NCBI GenBank assembly: GCA_007133745.1
Contig: SLMC01000022.1
Span: 1 to 12,066 of the forward strand
Origin: Kiritimatiellia bacterium
Lineage (GTDB): Bacteria > Verrucomicrobiota > Kiritimatiellia > UBA8416 > SLMC01
DNA length: 12,066 nucleotides
Reading direction: 5' to 3'
Position numbers and translations under genes: made by a program. The notes beneath the pieces are model-generated. The model saw nothing but the letters and a program-made list of their open reading frames with translations. It ran no database searches and was not told the origin of the DNA. This document shows, in pieces, positions 6,442 to 12,066 of this stretch (position 1 is its first letter; every line of letters starts with the position of its first letter).

Positions 6442-6468
6442 TTGGGTTGCGGGCGACAGCCCGCCTTG
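6442..6468 (+). repeat. Right module R, copy 4
   Basis: TTGGGTTGCGGGCGACAGCC then CGCCTTG, with a perfect 6-bp GCGGGC/GCCCGC stem and a GACA loop. Together with the L copy at 6254-6293 it brackets the 6294-6441 interior between two convergent genes. Confidence 0.75.
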
Positions 6469-6494
6469 TAGCCTTATCCGCTCGCCGCCGCCGT

Positions 6495-6833
6495 CTATTC
6501 CTCCTCGGCACGCTGATAGACAACCATCTCGGCTTTCCAGCCTTGGCCATCAACCACCCGTACAGTATTTACGCCTACCAACGGGGTTCGCGTGTAGGTC
6601 ACGGTATGGCTGTCGGAACTGACAGCGCCGAGGGTTGGATCGCTGACCGACCAAACATAGGGCGGCTCGCCGCCCACGGCACGCAGAATCAACGTTTTGC
6701 TTTCAAAACTCAGCGTGGCCCGGCCCGGGTCGATCGTGAACGAACGCCCCCGAACACCGGAATCATCGTCGCATCCGGATAGCGCCATCGTTGCCGCCAG
6801 CGCCAACACCGTCAATGTGATGATGCCTCGCAT
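6495..6833 (-). CDS. Small Ig-like-domain lipoprotein
   Basis: A protein of 112 aa. A GGAGG on the minus strand (complement of 6841-6845) sits 7 nt before the ATG, supporting the start. Residues 1-20 are a lipoprotein signal ending in the lipobox ALSGC, with Cys21 as the lipidation site. It is followed by DDD, and an acidic +2 residue would mean inner-membrane retention under the E. coli rule. Residues about 31-107 look like one bacterial Ig-like (BIG-type) domain, with a GGEPPYVWSVSD loop and a strand pattern ending TVRVVDGQGWKAEMVVYQ. It is probably a cell-surface or periplasmic accessory; no specific ligand can be inferred. It reads in the same direction as hisA but is separated from it by 219 bp of repeats, so it may have its own promoter. 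Confidence 0.8.
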   Translation of the reverse strand: MRGIITLTVLALAATMALSGCDDDSGVRGRSFTIDPGRATLSFESKTLILRAVGGEPPYVWSVSDPTLGAVSSDSHTVTYTRTPLVGVNTVRVVDGQGWKAEMVVYQRAEEE

Positions 6834-6888
6834 AGTCGTTCCTCCACCTTCCGCGTTCGATGTTCAAAACCTGCCCCCCCGCGCCAGG

Positions 6889-6916
6889 CATTAGGCGTTA
6901 GGGATTAGGTGTTAGC
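6889..6916 (+). repeat. Heptad array of NNTTAGG type
   Basis: Four consecutive 7-bp units: CATTAGG, CGTTAGG, GATTAGG and TGTTAGC. It lies upstream of the lipoprotein gene (which is on the minus strand) and 17 bp from a second array with the same 7-bp period but a different sequence. Confidence 0.65.
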
Positions 6917-6933
6917 CCCGAGCACCTAGCTTC

Positions 6934-6968
6934 GTTCGATGTTCGATGTTGAATGTTCGATGTTCGAT
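6934..6968 (+). repeat. Heptad array of GTTCGAT type
   Basis: Five in-register 7-bp units: GTTCGAT, GTTCGAT, GTTGAAT, GTTCGAT and GTTCGAT. A stray GTTCGAT occurs at 6855-6861. There are no spacers, so it is a simple tandem array and not CRISPR. Confidence 0.8.
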
Positions 6969-6972
6969 GTTT

Positions 6973-6998
6973 AAAAACCTTCTTGCCATGCGGTTTTT
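6973..6998 (-). terminator. Possible bidirectional terminator after hisA
   Basis: AAAAACC (6973-6979) is complementary to GGTTTTT (6992-6998) around a 12-nt loop, giving a T-tract on either strand. The stem has only two GC pairs, so it is weak. It lies 55 bp after the hisA stop in the direction of transcription. Confidence 0.3.
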
Positions 6999-7024
6999 TG
7001 CGCTTCTTTTCGGCTAACATCTTC

Positions 7025-7044
7025 CGGCTCGGGAAGCCGAGCCG
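7025..7044 (-). other. Perfect hairpin just after hisA
   Basis: CGGCTCGG (7025-7032) and CCGAGCCG (7037-7044) form a perfect 8-bp GC-rich stem around a 4-nt loop, starting 8 bp beyond the hisA stop. No T-run follows on either strand, so it may protect the transcript 3' end or form part of a repeat rather than terminate by itself. Confidence 0.5.
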
Positions 7045-7052
7045 CTCCACGA

Positions 7053-7811
7053 TCAACGAACACACGTTCCACGCTTTACATCCGCTTGCGCCGCGCGGGT
7101 CAGCTCGGCCAGGGTCGTCTTGTTGTCGTACAAGGCCTTGCCCGAAATGGCGCCGACCAAATTGGTCCGGTTCAACTGACGCAACGCGCGAATGTCGTCC
7201 GGCGCGGCCACGCCGCCGGAAGCGATCACATCGCACGAGACGCTGTCGCATATCGAGGCCATGGCCGCCGCGTTCACACCGGAAAGCATGCCGTCGGTCG
7301 CGGTATCGGTATAAATGATCGTCCGAACGCCTGCGGCCTCGACGGCGACAGCCAAGTCGATGGCCGTCAGACACGTGGTCTCCACCCAGCCCCGCACCTG
7401 CACCTTGCCGCCGCGCGCATCGATTCCAACCGCAATTTTGTCCGCATACGTCCGGACCATGGCCTCGAGCATGTCGGGATCGGTCGCCGCGCGCGTGCCG
7501 ATAATGGCGCGCGCCACCCCGAGTTCCAAAAGCGTCTTCACATCATCCAAAGTCCGCAAGCCTCCGCCGACCTCCACGGGAATATCGATGGCGCTCACAA
7601 TCCGGCGAATCGCTTCCGTGTGCATCGGGCGCCCCTGAAACGCCCCGTCCAAATCCACCACATGCAGCCACCTCGCGCCTTCGCCGACCCAATGCCGGGC
7701 CATGGCCGCAGGATCGTCCCCGTACACGGTTTCCTCGTCGGCCCGGCCCTGCCGCAACCGGACACACCGTCCGCCTTTGAGATCGATCGCCGGCAGAATT
7801 GTCATCGCCAT
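7053..7811 (-). CDS. hisA: HisA, phosphoribosylformimino-AICAR ribotide isomerase
   Basis: A protein of 252 aa. Cytoplasmic enzyme of histidine biosynthesis that performs the Amadori rearrangement of ProFAR to PRFAR. It is a (beta/alpha)8 barrel with family motifs in order: LPAIDLKGGRCVRLRQG (6-22) with catalytic Asp10, VGGGLRT (81-87), IGTRAATDP (104-112), GIDARGGKVQVRGW (129-142) with second catalytic Asp131, TDGMLSGVN (172-180) and ASGGVAAPDDI (197-207) for phosphate binding. Length is normal, with a short extra tail (KRGTCVR). The ATG at 7811 is preceded by a weak AAAGG; an internal ATG at 7805 is also possible. It follows the transglutaminase gene by 53 bp, most of it repeat module L. 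No other his gene is in the window. Confidence 0.95.
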   Translation of the reverse strand: MAMTILPAIDLKGGRCVRLRQGRADEETVYGDDPAAMARHWVGEGARWLHVVDLDGAFQGRPMHTEAIRRIVSAIDIPVEVGGGLRTLDDVKTLLELGVARAIIGTRAATDPDMLEAMVRTYADKIAVGIDARGGKVQVRGWVETTCLTAIDLAVAVEAAGVRTIIYTDTATDGMLSGVNAAAMASICDSVSCDVIASGGVAAPDDIRALRQLNRTNLVGAISGKALYDNKTTLAELTRAAQADVKRGTCVR

Positions 7812-7828
7812 TGAATGGCCTTTCGCAT

Positions 7829-7868
7829 TCTTGTTTTTTTCGGCAGAACGGCGTGATTAAGGCGCTAA
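7829..7868 (-). repeat. Dispersed left module L, minus-strand copy (overlaps the transglutaminase stop)
   Basis: Read on the minus strand it begins TTAGCGCCTT, where TAG is the stop of the gene at 7865-9532. It continues AATCACGCCG, TTCTGCCGAA and AAAAACAAGA, the same 40-bp frame as the copies after tolQ and pal. It fills most of the gap before hisA. No R module follows it. Confidence 0.8.
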
Positions 7869-9532
7869 CGTTCCACGGAAACGGAGCTGCCTTGTCCGAC
7901 CTTGCCGAATGCGTCCACGGGCACGACCTCCAGTCGATTCATGCCCTTGTTCAGCGGCCAGACATAGACGGGGTCCGTCGTAACGGATGTCTTTCCGTCG
8001 ACCGTCAAACGGTATTCCTTGAAGAACGGCATGCTGTGCCCGAGTTCGACCTGCAGCGTCGGCTCGGTCGCGCTTTGAACCAGATTGAACGACGCCTGAT
8101 CGAGCGTCCAGTAGAAATCGCGCCGGCGCGTAAACCAGTTGCGGCCGCCCTTCGTCGGCGGCGTTTTGGCATCCACCCAAAACGGATAGCCGTCGTAGCC
8201 AGGCCGATGCTCGAACCGTTTCGAGGCTTTATCGGGATGCGAGTGAAAATCGTTGCGCGGCGTCATTTGCAGAAAGCCCAGCGCCAGATAGCCGTGCCGC
8301 CAGCCCCAATCGTAATCGGCCGGCATCGGCGCCCCGTAGATCGAAGGACCCAGCCGACAGCCGATCGCCTCGTTCTTGCCGCCCACCGCCTTGACTCGGT
8401 TGCGGGTCTCCTTGCTCCTCCGATTGGACCACCAATGCATATCCTTGCCGTCGGGCACGAACAGTTTCGCCACAATATCGTGAATCTCGACAATGTCGAG
8501 CGGCGTTCCGGTCTCCTTGTCGTAATAATAGTTGGTCAGCGACGGATCGAGATAGATCCATTTGCCCAGGCTCGGCGCCCAGACTTCCACCACCTCGTGC
8601 GTCGCGTCGCGAAAACCCTGCACCGCGTAATGGCGCGCGCTGACATGGCCCATGGCGATGGCCGCCGTGACCAGGACTTCGGCATAGCTCATGCAATGGC
8701 CGTAAATGTTCGGCTTGCCCCCCTCCAAACTGAAGACCTTGTCGATGTTCCAGGCGTAGGAGCCGTCTTCATTGCGTTGCCGACGCGTTCCGCGAACGTT
8801 GTTGCAGGCGCCCGTCCAGTCCATGAGCCTGATCAGCGCCTCGACTTCGTTCGTGGCTCCGGCCACAACCTCGTCCAAGGCGTTTTCCTGCCGGAACTGA
8901 ACCATGCGCGGGTGATCCGGCCGTTCGTAATGGAATACGATCGGACTGCGCACAATGGACTCAACACGATGGTCCTTGACGGTCAAAGACGTCTTCGGGC
9001 GAAGCGCGGGATCGAGATCCGGGGTCAACACCAGCGAGACGACCGACGGCAACGCCTCGCGGTTCGCGGCGGACAAGGTCAATCGCACTTGAATATAACG
9101 GCCGGCCGGTTCCGGCACGGTCGCCTCGAGTCCGTCGAGTTTCGTCCAAGGCGACCAGCCCGACAGATCGAGCCCATGCGCGCCGGTCCGCGCTTCCAGA
9201 GCAACGGCGGCGCCCGACGGAACATCCGCCTTGACCGCAACAGCCACGCTGCGCACATGGGCCGGCAGCCGAATCAGACCCTGCGTCGGCCCCAAGTCGA
9301 TAGGATCGGTCGTCAACACACCCTCGCGCTTTCGACCGAAATCGAACACGCGCGCATCCAGCCGAACCGCTTCGCCGCCAGCCGTTAGCGTCACTTTGCG
9401 GGCTTCCAGTCCGTCGTACAGCCGCTGCGCGTCAAGCGTTACCGGTCCGGCCTGAACCATCGATGCCGCCAGCCCCATCGAAACACACTGTGCCGAAACC
9501 ATCGTTTTCATAAACCATCCTGCTGTATTCAC
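7865..9532 (-). CDS. Exported transglutaminase-like protein (tandem paralogue A)
   Basis: A protein of 555 aa from the GTG at 9532, with AAGGAG 11 nt upstream. An ATG at 9511 with AGGA at 7-nt spacing would give 548 aa and an equally good signal peptide (cut near MVQA-GPV). Residues about 30-175 are a beta-rich domain of discoidin-like flavour (GRYIQVRLTL at 144-153). Residues about 220-345 carry the transglutaminase-like core with triad Cys280 (YGHCMSYAEV), His312 (ATHEVVEVW) and Asp329 (YLDPSLTNYYYD). Residues about 480-555 look Ig-like. No lipobox Cys is seen, so it is probably secreted or periplasmic. The family includes amide hydrolases and cross-linking enzymes; the substrate is unknown. 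It is second in an operon, 23 bp after paralogue B and 53 bp before hisA. Confidence 0.85.
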   Translation of the reverse strand: MNTAGWFMKTMVSAQCVSMGLAASMVQAGPVTLDAQRLYDGLEARKVTLTAGGEAVRLDARVFDFGRKREGVLTTDPIDLGPTQGLIRLPAHVRSVAVAVKADVPSGAAVALEARTGAHGLDLSGWSPWTKLDGLEATVPEPAGRYIQVRLTLSAANREALPSVVSLVLTPDLDPALRPKTSLTVKDHRVESIVRSPIVFHYERPDHPRMVQFRQENALDEVVAGATNEVEALIRLMDWTGACNNVRGTRRQRNEDGSYAWNIDKVFSLEGGKPNIYGHCMSYAEVLVTAAIAMGHVSARHYAVQGFRDATHEVVEVWAPSLGKWIYLDPSLTNYYYDKETGTPLDIVEIHDIVAKLFVPDGKDMHWWSNRRSKETRNRVKAVGGKNEAIGCRLGPSIYGAPMPADYDWGWRHGYLALGFLQMTPRNDFHSHPDKASKRFEHRPGYDGYPFWVDAKTPPTKGGRNWFTRRRDFYWTLDQASFNLVQSATEPTLQVELGHSMPFFKEYRLTVDGKTSVTTDPVYVWPLNKGMNRLEVVPVDAFGKVGQGSSVSVER

Positions 9533-9555
9533 GTTTAACCGATCTCCTTCCCGCT

Positions 9556-11244
9556 CTATCGGCTACAAAAAATGGCGATGATGCTGCCTTGCCCGATTTT
9601 TCCGAAGGCGTCTTCGGGCACAACCTCCAGCGTATTGAGACCTGCTTTCATTTGCCATTCGTAACGTCTGCCGATGCGCTCGACCTCGACACCGTCCACT
9701 TTGATCCGGTACCGGCTGAAGTGAGGCATGCTGTTGCCGAAATCGACAAACAGGGTTCCGCCCCCGGCGCTGCGAACAAGGCGGAACGACGCCTGATCCA
9801 GCGTCCAGTAGAAATCGCGCCGACGCGTAAACCAGTTGTGGCCGCCCTTCGTTGGCGGCGTTTTGGCATCCACCCAGAATGGATAGCCGTCGTAACCCGG
9901 CGCATGTCCGAAATGACGCGAGACCTTGTCCGGGTTGGAATGAAAATCGTTGCGCGGGGTCATTTGCGCGAAACCCACAGCCAAATAACCATGCAGCCAG
10001 CCCCAGTCGTAATTCGGATCCATCGGCTTGCCGTAGTGCCAAGCCCCAATCCGGCCGCCCACAGGCTTTTTGCCGCCAACCCGCCGCACAACCGCGCGGG
10101 TCTCTTCGCTTTTTCGCTCGGTCCACCAGTGCATGTCCTTGCCGTTCGGCACGAAGTTGTCGGACACGATCTTGTGCAGTTCAAGAACGTTCAGGGGCTG
10201 ACCCGACGCTTTGTCGTAGTAGTAGTTGGAGAGGGACGGATCGAAATAGACCCATTTCCCGAGACTTGGCACCCATATTTCGGCGATTTCATGGGTGGCC
10301 TCGCGAAACCCCTCGATCACCCAATGCCGGGCGCCGACATAGCCCAGCGACGTCGCCGCCGTAACCAGCACGGACGCGTAACTCATGCAATGTCCGTGAA
10401 TGTAGGACTTGCCGTCCTTGATCTCGAATACACTGTCGATATCCCAGGCGTAAAAGCCTTCCTGGCGATGTCGCTTCTGACCCCGAACATTGGCGCAGCT
10501 TCCCGTCCAGTCCATCAGTTTCACTAGCGCATCGAAATCGTCCTTGGCGCCGGCGACAACCGCGTCGAGCTTGGCCGCTTCCCGAAACCGGGTCAGCTTG
10601 GGATGATCGGGTCGTTCATAATGAAACTCGATCGGACTGCGCACGATGTTTTGAACCGCCGCATCCACGATTCTGAGCTGTTGCCAACGCGGCCCGTCGG
10701 GAATCACGCTTTCCGGCTTGAACGTCAAAGACGTGACGCTCGGCAAGGAGTCCGCAGCGTTCGACCTCAGAACAACGCGCGCCTGAATGTAGCGGCCCGC
10801 AGGATTCGCCACCGTCCCTTCCAGTCCGCTCAGCGCCGTCCACTCGCTCCAGCGCGATTGATCGAAATAATGATCGCCTGTACGAACCTGCACCTCGATG
10901 GCGGCGCCGTTCGGCGCATGGCCTGCCACCTTGATCTCCACGCTTTGAACCTCGGTTTCCTGACCCATCAGTCCGCTTCGCGCGCCGAGATCCACAATAT
11001 CGGTCGTCATGGAGCCCTGGCGCTCCTCTCCGAACGTAAACACCCGCGCATCCAGCTCCAGCGCGTTCCGCGCCGCGTCAAACCGCGTTTTCCTGGACTC
11101 AAGCCCCTCGTGCAACTGACGGGCGCTCAAAACAACCTTGTCGGGCTGTACGATCGGGCCCGGAAAATCCGTCGTCGCGCAACCGACAGCGAACAGAACC
11201 ATGAATGCAAGACCAAAAGACGGAACCAGATGCCGTGATGTCAC
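9556..11244 (-). CDS. Transglutaminase-like lipoprotein (tandem paralogue B)
   Basis: A protein of 562 aa with the same architecture as paralogue A and long identical blocks (for example FWVDAKTPPTKGG and NWFTRRRDFYWTLDQASF). The GTG start has a strong AAGGAGG (complement of 11250-11256) at 5-nt spacing. The signal sequence ends LFAVGC, so Cys22 is the likely lipidation site and the protein is membrane-tethered, unlike A. Residues about 36-178 are the beta-rich N-domain. The core triad is Cys286 (HGHCMSYASV), His318 (ATHEIAEIW) and Asp335 (YFDPSLSNYYYD). An Ig-like C-terminal segment follows, ending in an unusual hydrophobic IIAIFCSR tail where A has SSVSVER. It is first gene of the minus-strand operon and divergent from the gene at 11738. 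Catalysis is inferred from the intact triad; the substrate is unknown. Confidence 0.86.
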   Translation of the reverse strand: MTSRHLVPSFGLAFMVLFAVGCATTDFPGPIVQPDKVVLSARQLHEGLESRKTRFDAARNALELDARVFTFGEERQGSMTTDIVDLGARSGLMGQETEVQSVEIKVAGHAPNGAAIEVQVRTGDHYFDQSRWSEWTALSGLEGTVANPAGRYIQARVVLRSNAADSLPSVTSLTFKPESVIPDGPRWQQLRIVDAAVQNIVRSPIEFHYERPDHPKLTRFREAAKLDAVVAGAKDDFDALVKLMDWTGSCANVRGQKRHRQEGFYAWDIDSVFEIKDGKSYIHGHCMSYASVLVTAATSLGYVGARHWVIEGFREATHEIAEIWVPSLGKWVYFDPSLSNYYYDKASGQPLNVLELHKIVSDNFVPNGKDMHWWTERKSEETRAVVRRVGGKKPVGGRIGAWHYGKPMDPNYDWGWLHGYLAVGFAQMTPRNDFHSNPDKVSRHFGHAPGYDGYPFWVDAKTPPTKGGHNWFTRRRDFYWTLDQASFRLVRSAGGGTLFVDFGNSMPHFSRYRIKVDGVEVERIGRRYEWQMKAGLNTLEVVPEDAFGKIGQGSIIAIFCSR

Positions 11245-11279
11245 AGGAGCCTCCTTATGTTTGACAGTTGTGCAGCGCT

Positions 11280-11368
11280 ATAATCCACCAGAGATTAGGG
11301 CGAAAGATTAGGGCTCAAGACGCGAACCCCTTAATCTTTTGCCCTAATCTTTCGCCTTAATCTTCCCT
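11280..11368 (+). repeat. 89-bp dispersed hairpin repeat, copy 2
   Basis: A direct copy of 4176-4264 with three differences. Two of them (GAACCC for GAGCCC, TTTTGCCC for TTTCGCCC) weaken pairing of the long stem formed by 11292-11350, so this copy looks like a decaying version. It sits 35 bp upstream of the transglutaminase-operon start codon, where a promoter or leader would be expected. Confidence 0.8.
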
Positions 11369-11521
11369 TGTCCCCTTCATTGTATCCCTGATCATGCCTC
11401 TGTCAATGCACCGCATTTTCATAGAATTCCTGACAGTACCTTTACGGATACTCTCAACCGAACTTGAACGCGACTGCCATTCGAATCTCAAAGATATAGC
11501 TGCGCTCTCGCAAAAAGTCAA

Positions 11522-11678
11522 TGCCTTTCCTCCCCAATCCAGCAATTCGCATTATGACGCCGTCCCCCGCGACCTTGCGTCGCTGGAACGGGAGATTGGG
11601 GTGGAAAGGCACACTTTTCCACCCCAATCTCAGGCGCCTGCCGCGCAAGGCGGCAGGGGGCCAAGCCAAAATGCGAAT
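11522..11678 (+). promoter_or_regulatory. Nested, mutually exclusive hairpins in the divergent intergenic region
   Basis: A perfect 16-bp inverted repeat, GAGATTGGGGTGGAAA (11592-11607) with TTTCCACCCCAATCTC (11616-11631), closes an 8-nt loop. The same left arm can instead pair with TGCCTTTCCTCCCCAAT (11522-11538) with one mismatch. Smaller hairpins lie at 11569-11583 (GCGAC/GTCGC) and 11638-11656 (CTGCCGC/GCGGCAG), and ATTCGCATT (11545-11553) pairs with AATGCGAAT (11670-11678). The region lies 60-216 bp before the start codon at 11738. It could be a leader switch or only another palindromic repeat. Apart from this and the 89-bp repeat, nothing gene-like is seen in 11245-11737. Confidence 0.5.
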
Positions 11679-11737
11679 CGTGGCGATAACTTGATCGGGG
11701 ATTGCTCTGCGCCCATATTGCTGCTACAAGACAGGAC

Positions 11738-12066
11738 ATGAATCGTGGATTAGCACTGGGATTTTGCGCTCTGGCGCTGATTGGCGCGACGGCTGGCCAG
11801 CCGGCCCGCGCGGCGGCCGGCCGCATTGCGCTGGACATGCGACCCGCCTCGCGTCTTCAGAACGGTCAGGTCGAAGCCGTACTGTCCGTCACGCATCGCG
11901 GAAACGAACCGGCTCGCGCATGGCATGTGGAAGCCATGCTGCCCGACCGCGCCGTTTCAAGCGCTGTTCACGACACGTTGCAGCCTGACGCAACGTCGAC
12001 CGTACGCATCCCGATGGGAAACGCGCCCGATCCGGCCGGCCTGCATACCCTGGTGTTCAAAATGCG
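11738..12066 (+). CDS. Exported protein of unknown function, N-terminal part (cut by the window end)
   Basis: The frame stays open from the ATG at 11738 for 109 codons to the window end. Residues 1-25 form a clear signal peptide (MNRGLALGFCALALIGATAG, then QPARA) with probable cleavage before AAGRIALDM. The mature part has alternating strand-like segments (QVEAVLSVTHRGNE, WHVEAMLPD, GLHTLVFKM), which suggest a beta-sandwich or Ig-like N-terminal domain. The ribosome-binding site is poor: AGGA lies only 1 nt before the ATG, so initiation may depend on leader structure or be leaderless. It is divergent from the transglutaminase operon. I do not recognise the family; the rest of the gene is needed to name it. 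Confidence 0.65.
   Translation, partial: MNRGLALGFCALALIGATAGQPARAAAGRIALDMRPASRLQNGQVEAVLSVTHRGNEPARAWHVEAMLPDRAVSSAVHDTLQPDATSTVRIPMGNAPDPAGLHTLVFKM

Noticed and set aside
6934..6968. CRISPR array
   Set aside because: The units are 7 bp with no spacers, and there are no cas genes.
6898..7374. 158-aa minus-strand frame running from inside hisA through the heptad array
   Set aside because: It is out of frame with hisA, and its tail is just translated GTTCGAT repeats (HRTSNIQHRTSN).
7799..9388. 529-aa open frame on the plus strand opposite the transglutaminase A gene
   Set aside because: Low-complexity basic shadow; the minus-strand frame has an intact catalytic triad and a close paralogue.
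11261..11284. Sigma-70 promoter TTGACA...TATAAT on the plus strand
   Set aside because: The spacer is only 12 bp, and TATAAT is the edge of the 89-bp repeat. There is no nearby downstream plus-strand gene in position.

Overview
This is a GC-rich, gene-dense bacterial segment from a Gram-negative (diderm) organism. A complete Tol-Pal envelope operon, lipoproteins and exported proteins all imply an outer membrane. The intergenic regions are unusual: they are packed with short-period arrays (7, 8 and 13-14 bp units), long hairpins and dispersed modules. That style, together with large exported transglutaminase-like proteins and a membrane-anchored prenyltransferase/squalene-oxidase-repeat protein, fits an uncultivated lineage near Planctomycetota, Lentisphaerota or Hydrogenedentota. 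This placement is an inference from style and has not been shown.

Layout. Positions 32-3771 (+) hold tolQ, tolR, a TolA/TonB-family gene, tolB and pal in the classic order. The last four are tightly coupled (ATGA overlaps or 3-nt gaps), but 181 bp of repeat DNA separates tolQ from tolR. Positions 3772-4614 are an 843-bp non-coding block of repeats with one terminator-like hairpin. Positions 4615-6231 (+) encode an inner-membrane-anchored protein with a proline-rich TonB-like stalk and a periplasmic alpha/alpha-toroid domain. It converges on a small Ig-like lipoprotein gene at 6495-6833 (-). The rest of the minus strand forms a probable operon read right to left: a transglutaminase-like lipoprotein (11244-9556), its tandem paralogue (9532-7865) and hisA (7811-7053). 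A divergent exported-protein gene starts at 11738 (+) and runs off the window end.

How it works together. TolQ-TolR-TolA use the proton-motive force at the inner membrane to control TolB-Pal at the outer membrane and peptidoglycan. The toroid protein, the transglutaminase pair and the Ig-like lipoprotein are all predicted envelope or exported proteins, so the region has an envelope theme. HisA (histidine biosynthesis) is the one cytoplasmic housekeeping enzyme.

The most unusual feature is a family of modular intergenic elements. A 40-bp left module (L) starts at the TAG stop codon of three different genes and recurs in weaker form near a fourth. A right module (R), a 27-29 bp GC hairpin, occurs four times. 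Between L and R lie completely different interiors: an octamer array, a large inverted repeat, or an AT-richer palindrome. I do not recognise this element family. All comparisons were made by eye.
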